64,000 bases of DNA from the NCBI RefSeq assembly GCF_001411555.2, contig NC_049901.1, forward strand, positions 39,774,964 to 39,838,963, in the 5' to 3' direction. Source of the DNA: Juglans regia (Eukaryota > Streptophyta > Magnoliopsida > Fagales > Juglandaceae). The position numbers and the translations under genes were made by a program. Position 1 is the first letter of the stretch. Every line of letters begins with the position of its first letter. Below are positions 34,801 through 46,647 of the stretch, piece by piece. The notes under the pieces are model-generated. The model did not search any database, was not told the origin of the DNA, and worked only from the letters and a program-made list of their open reading frames with translations.

Positions 34801-37800
34801 CATCCAAATGGGCCCCAAGTCTCACATTGGGTGGGAGTTGTATGGCAGAGATGAATGAGCATGATAAAAGTGTATTAAGTTTCAAGTTTCACCTCTGTTC
34901 TTTATTAGGTGAAACTGGCTTTGTAATGATTTCAAGGAGTTTCAGTTATTATATAGATAGTCATTTCAAAATATAAGTCCATATCTAGCTTAGGCTTTCC
35001 TTGGGTCGTACACAAGATGCATTGGATATGTTAACCTTTCAATTGAGTTCTACCACTTCATGATTATACATAGCATTGTTATCTTTTAGTGTAACTATTT
35101 CGGGGATGAAAGGTGATACTGAGATGTTCCAAGAAATTTTGCCTTTACCATGTTTTTTTTATTATAGGTAAATCTTGTTTAGTATAATCTTCTATATTGT
35201 GATGGGAGCAACTAAATTGAGTTATCCTTTCAATTGACTTAGTGTTCTAGCAGTTTGATTCTATTTAAAACTTATAGTTGTCTGTTCCCTTATTATGTAG
35301 AGCGCCGGGAAGAACCTGAGCTCTCCACTAGGTGAGGCATTACTAAGGGCGCGTGCTTTGTTTCCAGAGACGTACTGGTATTGGATTGGAGTTGGTGCCA
35401 TGATTGGATACACAGTTTTATTCAACACACTTTTCACATTCTTTCTAGCTTATCTTAACCGTAAGCCTCTTCTTTCTGTTAAGAAGTTTACTAATCTTAC
35501 TTGTATAAAAAAAAAACAGAGGTCTGCTAATATCTCCCTTACGATACTAATATATAGGCTAAGAATGTTAGTTAAGGCTTATCATGTTATTCTTTTACAT
35601 GCCTACAGCTTTGGGGAGACAACAAGCTGTAGTGTCTAAGGAAGAACTGCAAGAGAGAGAAAGGAGAAGGAAAGGTGAAACAGCGGTTGTTGAGCTGAGG
35701 CATTACTTGCAGCATTCGGGTTCATTAAGTGGTTAGTAAAATAAATTTTCTATTAACTTCCATTCATATTTTTCTTTTTCAGTTTGTTAGCTATAGCGGT
35801 TCGTATCCATAATAACAATTTAATGTATTCTCCATAAGCATAAGAAGTGGCCTCATGGGTGTCAAAATTAATTTATGTTAATTTATGCCAGGTCTTACAT
35901 TGGGGGGAGGGGGATATTAGTGATGGGTTGGGGGATGGGGATATTGGGGATTTCTTTGTACCGGCAAGGGTTTTGATATATAGTGTGAACAATGATATAT
36001 CCACGGAGGGATGTGTACAGAATGTTGAAACTTTTTTACTGTTAACGCATTGTCTCTGTGTACAAAGCATTTCTCTCTCACACACATACATGCTGTTGTA
36101 GTCTAATTTTGTTCAACATAGTGTGAACAATGTCTCTCTCTTCTTTGGATGCAAGCACACGCCGAACCCCCTTAACTATGTGTGCAATTTTTTCTCTCTA
36201 GTTTATTTAATGTTATTTGCATAGTATCAACATGGTTACTCCAAACTTTAAGTAAATGTTTAAGTTTGTCATCACTTCTTAGCAGGAAAGCATCTTAAGC
36301 AGAAAGGCATGGTTCTCCCATTTCAACCACTTTCTATGACTTTCAGCAATATCAATTACTATGTGGATGTCCCTCTGGTGGGTATATAACTCCATTCTTC
36401 CCTCATGAAGTTCGAGAAACATCTTGACCTAGATTTCTGATCAAAGTACCACTTCAGGAATTGAAGCAACAAGGGATAGTAGAAGATAGATTGCAACTGT
36501 TGGTTGATGTCACTGGAGCATTTAGGCCTGGTATCCTTACAGCATTGGTTGGAGTCAGTGGTGCTGGGAAAACCACCCTCATGGATGTATTAGCTGATCG
36601 AAAAACTGGTGGAGTCATAGAAGGGAACATACAAATATCTGGCTATCCCAAAAGGCAGGAAACTTTTGCAAGAATTTCCGGTTACTGTGAACAGACTGAT
36701 ATTCATTCCCCTTGCTTGACTGTTTTGGAATCACTTCTGTTCTCTGCCTGGCTTCGGTTACCATCAGATATTGACTTGGAGACACAAAGGGTAAATACAA
36801 AAAAAAAAAAAAAAAAAAAATCATTTATGTATGTCTTGGTACATTATGTTTACTGGAGGGTTGAAATTTGCAGGCCTTTGTTGAGGGGGGGATGGAACTT
36901 GTAGAGCTCACTCCATTGAGTGGGGCATTGATTGGTCTTCCTGGAGTTGACGGTTTGTCAACAGAACAACGAAAAAGATTAACAATTGCTGTTGAACTAG
37001 TTGCCAACCCTTCTGTAGTGTTCATGGATGAGCCCACATCAGGGTTGGATGCAAGGGCTGCAGCTATTGTGATGAGAACTGTGAGGAATATTGTAAATAC
37101 TGGGCGAACAATAGTGTGCACAATCCATCAGCCTAGCATAGACATTTTTGAATCCTTTGACGAGGTATTTATATGTATATTACACACACATGCATAGATG
37201 CAGTATGCTTCTATATTTTGGCAGAGAGTTTCTTCTACAAATTTTTCCTTTCTGATTGTCTGAAATACTAAATTTCAGAAATCAAAATTCTTGCCAATAG
37301 GCATCATATTCTATATATCTGTGCATGTAAATTAGAAGAACGAGTTACTAAAATTCCCCTAGGTTCTTGCCAGTTCATTTTCTCTTTCTCACAAAGATGT
37401 GTCGCTGCTTTGTCACATCAGTACATTATATAGATAGATTAATTGCAATATTTTATAATCATGTGTTTCTAGATCATTATGATCTCTTTGCTTATCCTAA
37501 CCTAATCTCAACTTTAAATGCAGCTTTTATTTATGAAGCGAGGAGGACAGCTCATATATGCTGGTCCACTTGGCCCCAAGTCTCAAGAGCTCATCAAATA
37601 TTTTGAGGTCTGGCCATGCATATTATTATCTCTGTGATTAGTTGAAATTTCAATTCTTGATGATAGAACCCTTGGGGGTTGGTTCAAATGGTAAGAGCCT
37701 TGGTCTTGGTGGTATGCTCCTTCCAGGTCCAAGGTTCGAACCCTTGAGTGACCCTTGAGTGCAAACAATTTCTCGGAGTCATCGGACTTGGAAATTTTCT

Positions 37801-40682
37801 CTTGAATTATCCAAGGTGTACTTGCAGAAAACTCTTTATTGAGGGCCTGTGCACCCCCATAATTAGTCATAACTTTATTTTAGGCAACCGGTGCCAATAA
37901 AAGAAACATCTTCATGATATAAAGTACTTATCAAAATGGAAATTTGAATGATATAAAATTTGCTTCTGTAGGCAGTTGAAGGAGTGGAAAAAATAAGGTC
38001 TGGCTATAATCCTGCTACATGGATGCTTGAGGTTACTTCTCCTACTGAAGAGAACCGTATTGGAGTGGACTTTGCCGAAATTTACCGAAAATCAAATTTA
38101 TTTCAGTATGCACTGTTTCAATGGATTCTGGCTATTGATTTGTTTGTTTTTTTGTCTTTTTGCTAAGTTAATGATTTTGTTGTTAGAGGAACTATCCATT
38201 TCCTTATTTAACTTGGCTATCATCTTCCATTTCAGACTTAACAGAGAGTTGGTTGAAAGCCTAAGCAAGCCGAGTAGTACTGCCAAAGAATTGAACTTTC
38301 CAACCAAGTACTCACAGTCATTCTTTCACCAGTTTTTGGCTTGTCTTTGGAAGCAAAATCTGTCTTATTGGAGAAACCCACAATACACTGCTGTTCGCTG
38401 CTTCTATACTGTCATCATCTCATTAATGCTTGGAACGATATGTTGGAGATTTGGTGCTAAAAGGTTTTCTTTATCTTTTGAAATATTTTTAACCCTAGAT
38501 TTCATGAAAATTTTAGGTATTTTGGTCCTCAGCTATCGAGTTGTGGTACCACACAATCTACTTCATAACATGCTCCCAGCTAATTTGCTCATTAATTCAT
38601 TTGACTTGGAAGTTGACCGATTATGATGCTGTGTTAGGAGGATTAACAGAAACGGTTAATTCTAATGAGGTGCATTAATATGACGTGTATCTACCTGGTC
38701 CTCTCAGTGGCAGATTGCTAGTATGGAGGCCATGAACATGTACTGTTGTGAAGGTGTGTCAGTGCTTTAGATTCCTTAAATTGGTCGTCTTTCTCATCTG
38801 CGGATCTGATGGTGGTTGCTATTCCCTGAAGCAGCAATTGAGAAAGCCAGATTGATCGTTAAGTTGAGATGGTTTGATTGCATGCAATCTTTCAAATCAA
38901 TGGCTGTCCTAATGTTTGAGGTGGTTTTGAAAGTACAAGGGGAAGGACAAACAGAATGTGGGTCAAATCTGCATAAAGTTATAAACTGACATTTTGATGG
39001 CAGCTTTGACCCAAGACCCATTATGCCGTATTTTGATGGCAGTTTATGATCTAATAGCAGAAATGGGCGAACTCTAAGATGACATCAGATTTTGTTGGAC
39101 AGCTTTTAAGCTGGACAGTGCTATTCGCTCCCTGATTCAGTCCTATTGGGGCTAATGGACAATTGGCCAACTCAATCCTAGTTACAAATCATCCCTAGTT
39201 ACAAATCACTCAATCCTCTGTATTTAGTTTTATTTTTTTCTTTTTCATTTGCCCCTCAAGAATCTTATGGTCTCAGTCTACAGCATCAGATCTTCTGACT
39301 CTTAATTATTTCTCTCATTTCTGACAGGGATAACCAGCAGGATTTATTTAATGCCATGGGATCAATGTATGTAGCTATCCTGTTCGTTGGAATTACTAAT
39401 GCCACTGCTGTTCAACCAGTTGTTTCTATAGAGAGATATGTTTCATATCGAGAGAGAGCCGCAGGGTTGTACTCAGCTTTACCATTTGCATTTGCTCAGG
39501 TTTCCTTCTGATATTTTTACTTGTTTCCAGTTGTTAAAATCACTGGATTTCATTAAGTTAGCTAATGTTTCTCTTTGTGCAGGTTGCTATTGAGTTCCCC
39601 TATGTGTTCTCACAGTCAATCATCTACTGCACAATTTTCTACTCAATGGCTTCGTTCGAGTGGACTCCCTTGAAGTTTATTTTGTATTTATTCTTTATGT
39701 ATTTTACTATGCTCTACTTCACCTTTTATGGAATGATGGCAACTGCCGTAACGCCAAATCATAACGTCGCTGCTGTCATATCTGCTCCATTTTATATGCT
39801 ATGGAACCTTTTCAGTGGTTTTATGATCCCTCACAAGGTAATGAAGTGATAAATTTCTTGCTTCTAGAGCATTAGATCAATTTTGCTTAATAAGACCTGC
39901 TTGCCTTGTTTATTTCAGATTTACAAAATGATCTGTAGGAAATCCACACTTTGTATTCATTTATACACTCAAGCTATTACATATCATTCTCAGCTTAGGA
40001 ACTCCTAGAGATATAATCTGACAGTGAGTCATGGCTGGTGTCTGGCAGGAGGGGATTATACTAAATTTTTACATACAAACTTATTGTTGTTATCATTGGA
40101 TTTGCTGATTTGTGGGCCCAAGATCCCCTGCATATTTGAAATACTGATTCGTAGAGCTTGTCCCTAGTACTTACCATTGAACTTTTTATGGCTAGAATAA
40201 CTGGCTACAGGGTGAGATTGTACATGGAAGTTCTTTTTTTTTTCAAAACCAATCTACACCAAAGAATTCAATAATCAAAATTGCTCTCTGTACAGTATTC
40301 TCTCTCTCTCTCACATGTACAAAACACAAAACACTCGCACGAACATCTTTCCTTTTTTTATTTCTGGCATACATGTCATAAGACTCAAAACTTGGCCACT
40401 TATTTTCAGAGAATCCCAGTATGGTGGAGATGGTATTATTGGGCGAACCCTGTAGCCTGGAGTTTGTATGGCCTCGTGACTTCACAATATGGTGAAGATA
40501 ATAGAGTAGTGAAACTATCAGATGGATTGCACTCGATGCCCGTAAGGCAGTTAGTCGAGGATGTCTTTGGGTATAGGCATGATTTCTTGAGTATAGCCGG
40601 CATAATGGTGGTTGGTTTCTGCGTGTTCTTTGCTGTCATTTTTGCATTTGCAATAAAATCATTCAACTTCCAAAGGCGATGA
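28891..40682 (+). CDS. ABCG32: Full-size ABCG (PDR) transporter, ABCG32/PEC1 orthologue
   Basis: In Arabidopsis ABCG32 exports cutin precursors across the epidermal plasma membrane for cuticle formation. Twenty-four exons join in frame: 28891-29165, 29906-30026, 30145-30233, 30316-30400, 30720-30879, 30953-31029, 31133-31186, 32463-32553, 32639-32940, 33014-33295, 33522-33838, 33923-34083, 34164-34267, 35301-35460, 35609-35731, 36286-36377, 36458-36790, 36874-37164, 37524-37607, 37972-38105, 38236-38463, 39328-39499, 39583-39837, 40410-40682. The model has 1420 residues and no stop. The start MWNSAENAF matches the family. NBD1 has Walker A GPPSSGKT (168-175), signature SGGQ (308-311) and Walker B VLYMDE (327-332). 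NBD2 has GVSGAGKTT (863-871), LSTEQ (970-974) and VVFMDEP (990-996). Each is followed by a six-helix membrane domain (about 510-760 and 1150-1420). Intron 11 is GC-AG. Oddities: LADRKTGG where LAGRKTGG is usual (D878), and GG at 947-948. Confidence 0.95.
34488..34816. mobile_element. MITE in ABCG32 intron 13
   Basis: The ends GGGTCCATTTGG and CCAAATGGGCCCC are imperfect inverted repeats. The interior (CACTCAAACACAACACTTTTCAATTTCAAATCTTTAAC...ACTCAAACCATTTCACTACTATTCAC) resembles the AT-rich relics at 5115 and 51440. It accounts for about a third of the 1033-base intron. The exons on both sides join in frame without it. Confidence 0.6.
37670..37875 (+). mobile_element. tRNA-derived SINE in ABCG32 intron 19
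   Basis: It has an A-box-like TGGTTCAAATGG (37681-37692) and a perfect B-box GGTTCGAACCC (37733-37743), about 50 bases apart as in a tRNA promoter. A tRNA-unrelated body follows, ending near GTGCACCCCCATAATTAGTC. The strand is the same as the host gene. No clear tail or target duplication was seen. Confidence 0.65.
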
Positions 40683-41117
40683 GAGGTCGAAGTTATGTGC
40701 ACCATTAAGAAGTCTCATGTTAGGTTTCGGAATTGATGCATTTGCTTGACTAAGTATATCAGTTCCTGGTAAATGAATGTTACACGATAACTATATATAT
40801 ATAGCAAAAAGATTTTCTAGTATGTAATGTTATTTGGACTCCAGAAAGATTGTGTAAACTAATATTAGTTGCATGTTTCAATATTATTGATCATAAATAA
40901 TTTGATCGAAAATGTTGTAAAGTCAGAGACTATTGGCATATAAGAATTTGTTTTCAACAGAATGGTTGGAAAACCACTATTGTAATAATGCATTGTGATT
41001 TTCACAGCTCCTTGTTTTAGATATCAATATCAAAGCTTTTACCCAATTCTGTAATTATTATAATGCATATTATTAAGCCGTACCTCCGTTCTATTTATAA
41101 TGCCTATATCATTAGGA
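40683..41117. other. 3' flank of the ABCG32-like gene
   Basis: Contains the probable 3' untranslated region. AATAAT-type signals and TTGTAA motifs lie near 40890-41020, but no single polyadenylation site can be chosen. Nothing else recognised. Confidence 0.4.
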
Positions 41118-41273
41118 CTCGTTTGGATAGTAAGATGATATGATTGAAGATAAGTTGAATATAATATTATTAAAATATTATTTTTTAATATTATTATTGT
41201 TTTGAAACTTGAAAATATTGAATTGTTTATTATATTTTGTATGAAAATTTGAAAAAACTGTAATGATGAGATG
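41118..41273. mobile_element. AT-rich MITE, left part, split by a copia insertion
   Basis: It starts at CTCGTTTGGATAGTAAGATGATATG and proceeds through the family core. It breaks off in ATGATGAGATG, where the copia LTR begins at 41274. The remaining right end resumes at 45954 (AGATGAGATGATATGAGATGG to TATCCAAAAG, about 46003). Confidence 0.75.
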
Positions 41274-41523
41274 TGTTAAGGACAAAGCTACCCTTGCAAA
41301 GACTTTCAGCCTGCAACCCTCACAGCACAAGGACTTGAGCAGCTCAACGTAACAAACTATGCAACAAACATGCAGTGCATGCATTGTGCCTATCAACCTT
41401 TGCAAAATCAACTGTAGCATTAGCTCTAGAATATTCCATTCATTGTAACCTATGTCTATAAAAGGACTTCATGTAATAACAATTTTCAATCAATGAAAAC
41501 CACACAAATTCTTTATTCTAAAA
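41274..41523 (+). repeat. 5' LTR of the copia element
   Basis: It starts TGTTAAGGACAAAG and includes TCTATAAAAGG as a TATA box. It ends at CTAAAA where the partner LTR has CTAACA, so the terminal CA is mutated. Confidence 0.85.
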
Positions 41524-44315
41524 AGGTACCAGAGCTCTAAAGGACTAAACGTCCATGGCTTCCTCACTTGATTCCTCTTCTTCTTCTCCCACCCTTCCTC
41601 AACCCAATTTTTCTTATACAATCTCTGTTAAGCTCACCCCCAATAACTACTTGTTATGAAAGGTTCAATTGGTTCCTTACATTCGTGGTCAATGACTATA
41701 CAAATATGTTGATGGCTCTTGTTCTCCACCAAAACTAGAGCTCGATGATAACACTCCAAATCTAGCTCATGACCTTTGGCTTCAACAAGACCAATTAGTC
41801 ATGTCCACCCTTATTTCCTCTTTCTGAGCCACTCATACAAGTTGTTGGAGGTACCTCTGCCAGAGCCGTATGGCTCTCTCTTGAATCAACTTATGCCTCA
41901 GTCTCCCAAGCTCATCTTCTACAAGCTCAACTTCAATTAGCCTCCTTTAAGAAGGCTCAGATCCCATTTCAGCTTATTTTTGCAAAGCTAAAACCCTTGT
42001 CGACACTATGGCTACAATTGGTCATCCCTTACCATCTGCTGAGTTTGTTCCTGATCTTTTTGCTGGACTTGGCTCCAATTATAATGCTATTGTTACTTCC
42101 GTATCCACCAGACTTGAACCCATTTCCCCTGAGGAGCTACTCGGGCAGTTACTGGCCCATGAAGCACAGTTGCTAGCTCACGTGGCCGAGGGCACCTTCC
42201 CTACGGAACCTTCTGCAAATTTTTCAGCAAAATCTCCTGCTAGCTCACGTGGCCGAGGGCCTCGTGGTGGTGGTCGCAACTTCTATCAAGGACGTAATGG
42301 TGGTCGTTCTACTCGGGGTCGCAGCAATTACACATGTAACATTGGTAACAATCCTTTTCACCTACTAATCAACGTTTGGTTTGTTAGGTCTGCAACTGAC
42401 AGGGCTTGCCTTTATCACTTTAACTAAGCCTATACTGCTGCCTCACCCATCATTGCAAACTTCTCTTCCTCAAGTTATCCCTCAAATAAAAACTGGTATT
42501 CAAACACCGCCGCAACTAACCATATAACTAGTGATTTGGGTAACCTCAATTTGCATGCTACTTGAGTATCGTCGCGGTGCACAACTTTGTGTTGGTGATG
42601 GCACCACAGTGCCTATTTCACACTCGGGTTCAGCCTCTTTCTCATCTTCTTCATATAAATTCATGCTCAATAACATGTTTTGTGTTCATTCTTTTCAAAA
42701 AAATTTTATATCAGTCCAAAAATTCTACATTGATAATAATGCTTTCCTTCAATTTTTTGTTGACTATTTTTCTGTTAAGGACTGCAAATCGGGAAAGCTT
42801 TTTCTTCAAGGGACAATCAGTAACGGCCTATACTCCATCCCACCACAATCGGTTTTACCTCCATCTGCTCTTAACACTCATCTCTTAGTTCTCCTATGGC
42901 ACAATATGCTCGACCATCCATCTCTCAAGCTTGTGCAATCTATCCTTCGGCAGCATAATCTTCCCTATAAGAATACTATAATTCCTTTTTGTAATGCCTG
43001 TGCACAGGCAAAACATCATAGATTTCCTACTTACAAACGGTTACATAAATTTACTGCCCCTTTTCAGCTCACTTTCTTGGATTTATGGGGTCTTTCCCCT
43101 CGTGTGTCTACTGATAATTACAGATTTTATATCACATTAGTAGACAACTATTCCTGGTATACTTGATTATTTCCTCTAAAATCAAAGTCTTGAGCTTTCG
43201 ATACATTTGTTAAATTTAAAACCAATATTGAACTTCAATTTAATACAAAAAATAAAGTAATTCCAATCCATTTTTTTTTGGGAAGAATTTTGGCCATTTT
43301 CTAATTACTTAAACTCGTGTGGTATTATCCATAGAATTACATGTCCTCACCCACACGTAAAACGACATTGTTGAACGAAAGTATCGTCACATTGTCAACA
43401 CGGGCCTTGCCCTCTTCACGCACTCCTCCGTCCCATTCCATTTTTGGACCAATGCATTTCTTCATGCAGTTTATTTAATAAACATGCTTCCATCCCTCAC
43501 ATTACATAACTCTTCACCTTATTTTTTATTTCATAACACTCATCCTGATTATTCTACCTTACAGGTTTTTGGCTCTGAGTGCTGGCCTTTAACTACTCCC
43601 TACAATCCTTACAAGTTTTCATTCCGTTCACTATCTTGCATGTTTTTGGGCTTAAACCCATCTCACAAAGGCTTCATCTGTCATCACATTTCCACAGGCT
43701 GAACCTTTATCTCCAAAGACGTCGGTTTCAATGAGTCCAGCTTCCCTTACTCAACTCCTCCCAAGCCCACAATAACTACTGAGCTCATTCATGTTATTCT
43801 GCCTCATTTCAAGTCCAACCCACCTTCGGCAACCTCTTCTCCTTCTTCATCTATACTTGGTCCTCCATCTTCACCACGATCTTCATCGTCACCCACACAC
43901 AGCATGTCTTCCCCACCTTCTCAACAGCATGCACACTCGATGGTTACTCGTTCACGTATCCACTCCCTATGCCCATGTAAGTTTCATGATGATACCATCA
44001 AATGACCCTTATCCCTTGCCTTTGCCATTGACTTAAGTTCTGTTCCTGAGACTCCAGTAAGTTACACCATTGCAAATCAGTATCCCGAGTGGCATGCTGC
44101 TATGACACAAGAGTTTCATGCCCTACTTGCAAACCAAACCTAGTCTTTAGTACTAGCTTCCCACGCTCCGAACATTGTCACCTGCAAATGGTTGTTTTGG
44201 ACAAAACGGCTTGCGACGAATCGATTGAAAGTCACAAAGCATGCTTGGTTGCCAAAGGGTTCCTCCAGCAATTCGGGATTGATTTCGAAGAGACTTTCAA
44301 CCCTAGTTGCAGTTG

Positions 44316-44466
44316 TGAGTACGCAAACGCCACGCAATCACTTTGAAAAAATTGAATAAATATGAGACCCACATGAAAAAAAAATTACTTTTTTAATAGT
44401 GGACCCCACTCTTTTTCAAAACGACTGCACAGCGCTTGCGCACTCCACGACTGCATGTAGCATTAC
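44316..44466. mobile_element. MITE nested in the copia reverse transcriptase region
   Basis: The reading frame of the reverse transcriptase (…DFEETFNP) is interrupted by a block containing ACGCAATCACTTTGAAAAA and the facing CTTTTTCAAAACGACTGC, with GAGACCCAC and GGACCCCAC between. It ends near GACTGCATGTAGCATTAC, after which the copia sequence resumes with YDVQNAFLQGP. It shares its layout with 25891-26060. Confidence 0.65.
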
Positions 44467-45696
44467 TTTTCGGCAATATGATGTGCAGAACGCATTTCTG
44501 CAAGGACCATTTCATGAAACTGTTTTTATGTCTCAGCCCCTGGGTTCTCACATCCTCAATATCCTTCTCACGTTTGTAGGTTAAACAAAGCAATTTATGG
44601 GCTTTGACAGTCACCCTGTGCATGGTATTCACGCCTCAGCTCTCGCCTACTTGATCTCGGCTTTGTCATCTCCTCTGCAGACCTTTCTCTTTTTATCAAT
44701 AAATCTGCAGGAGTCATAACCTTTGTGTTAGTCGATGTTGATGACCTATTAGTCATGGGCTCTTCTATGCAGTATATCTCTGAACTGCTTTCTGATCTAC
44801 GCATTGACTTCCCAATCACTAACCTGGGAACTTTGCACTGTTTTTTGGGTGTCGAGGCCACCTTCAACTCTAAAGGACTGCTCCTCACGCATCATAAGTA
44901 CATCATTGATTTGCTCTATCGAGCCAACATGCAGTTTGCGAAGTTTGTAAAATCTCCTATGTCTACTTCTAAGAAACTTAGTACCTTTACTGGGCATCTT
45001 TTTGAAGATCCCATCTTTGTATTGTAGCATCATCGGCTCCTTGCAATATCTCTCATTCACACGATTGGACCTTGCTTTTGCAGTTGGCAAAGTATGCCAA
45101 TTTATGCATACTCCTCGAGTCCCCCATTGGCAAGCAGTGAAACGCATTCTCAGGTATCTCAAGCATACCTCTATTGTTGGACTGCAACTGTCATCTTCGC
45201 CCACTTCCAAAATCATTGCATTTTCTAACGCCGATTGGGTGGGGTTTCCAGATGATCAGAGATCAACAAGTGGTTACTGTATATTTATGGGTTGTAACCT
45301 CATTTCGTGGTCCTCCAAGAAACAACCAACGATTGCACGTCCATCAACTGAGGCCGAATTTAAAGTTGTCGTAAACACTATCGCTGAAGTTATTTGGCTT
45401 CAACATCTATGCCGAGATCTTGGGATCACTTTATATGAGGCTCCTCTTCTTTACTATGACAATATGAGTGCTACATACCTCTCATCTAATCCCATTTTTC
45501 ACGCACGAACTAAACACGTTAAGATCGATTTTCATTTCGTGCATAACTGAGTTCAAAATAAATCCTTGCGTGTTGCTTTTATCTCTAGTAAAGACCAGCT
45601 TGCAGACCTTCTTACAAAACCTCTTTTAGCAACTTGATTTACATCACTTTGTTCAAGTCTTTGTCTCCAAGCTTTGCCGCTCGACTTGAGGGGAGA

Positions 45697-45953
45697 TGTT
45701 AAGGACAAAGTTGTCCTTGCAAAGACCTTAAGCCTGCAACCCTCACAACACAAGGACTTGACAAGTTCCACGTAACAAACTCTGTAAAAAACATGCAGTA
45801 CTGCATGCGTCGTGCCTCTCTACCTCTGCAAAATCAATCGTACGTAGCATTAGTTCTAGAATATTCCATTCATTGTAACCTATGTCTATAAAAGGACCTC
45901 ATGTAATAACAATTTTCAATCAATGAAAACCACACAAATTCTTTACTCTAACA
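45697..45953 (+). repeat. 3' LTR of the copia element
   Basis: It starts TGTTAAGGACAAAG after the polypurine tract CTTGAGGGGAGA and ends CTCTAACA. It differs from the 5' LTR at roughly 25-30 positions plus small indels, so the insertion is old. Confidence 0.85.
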
Positions 45954-46003
45954 AGATGAGATGATATGAGATGGATTGAGAATATTTCTGTATCCAAAAG
46001 TTG
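45954..46003. mobile_element. AT-rich MITE, right part after the copia insertion
   Basis: It begins with the AGATG duplication and continues ATGAGATGGATTG to TATCCAAAAG, completing the MITE that starts at 41118. Confidence 0.7.
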
Positions 46004-46432
46004 GTAGTTATATCCATATTTAGAGATTACCTAACCTATACAATAGCAAAGTTTAATATATTCCATTTTTACTTTAGATGAGATATTTTATAAGCTTGAC
46101 GTTTCAGCCTTTGTAAAAGGCCTATTTTTTTGTCCTAATCTTTAATGCTGATGATCTAAGCATGCAATTCCAATACCTTTTTTCATGAGAAGAAAATTTT
46201 CAAAGATGAAATCCTAGAAATGCTAAAACTTGATCAAAAGCCTAATTAGAAGTTAAATCCCGAAAACATGATGCACGTACGTTGAGCATTATACAATTAT
46301 ATATATATATATATTTTAAAAATTATATAATTCTTACTCAATTACTAATAGAGGTGGCCTACGTACTAGGCAAAATGGAGTTTCTGATCCTTTCCAGCTA
46401 TGGAAAATAGACAAATTACAAATTACAAGCTA
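46004..46432. other. Spacer between two copia elements
   Basis: AT-rich, with an (AT)n tract near 46293-46312. No gene or repeat family recognised. Confidence 0.4.
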
Positions 46433-46647
46433 TGTAAGAAGAAGACAAAATGTTGAATATTCTTCTTGTATTTCATTTATCAACATTGTGTCTATATATA
46501 GACTTTACATAAATAATCAAAGAATATTTTATGGTTACAATAATAGTAGAGAATAACAGAATGTATTCTTTGCAGTGCATGCTAATGATTTGTTATTGCT
46601 GTGCTGTTGGTATGCTGCGTGGCTGGTTTATCACATAGTTTAATACG
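46433..46647 (-). repeat. 3' LTR of the minus-strand copia element
   Basis: On the plus strand it runs TGTAAGAAGAAGAC to CATAGTTTAATACG. The polypurine tract CTCGAGGGGGCG (minus strand) abuts it at 46646-46657. Its first base pair is changed relative to the partner (CG for TG on the minus strand). Confidence 0.85.

Larger units (their letters stand above)
41274..45953 (+). mobile_element. Complete but decayed Ty1/copia retrotransposon
   Basis: Two LTRs of about 250 bases flank the element, with an exact 5-bp target duplication AGATG (41269-41273 and 45954-45958). After the 5' LTR comes GGTACCAGAGCTC, a primer-binding site of initiator-methionine tRNA type. Gag runs from ATGGCTTCC (41552) but has a stop after NNYLL and further breaks. 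The gag-pre-integrase/integrase part (42540-43166) includes LWHNMLDHPSLKLV. The reverse transcriptase/RNase H part (44000-45620) is in pieces: FLVDVDDLLV replaces the usual LVYVDD, and SADWVGFPDDQRSTSGYC and KHVKIDFHFV are RNase H motifs. A polypurine tract precedes the 3' LTR. Many stops, frameshifts and a nested MITE make it non-functional. Confidence 0.9.

Noticed and set aside
36120..36190. Possible extra exon in ABCG32 intron 15
   Set aside because: The flanking exons join in frame and give the expected family sequence without it.
37733..37743. tRNA gene suggested by GGTTCGAACCC
   Set aside because: No cloverleaf can be formed around it; the context is a SINE promoter. The same applies to 836-846.
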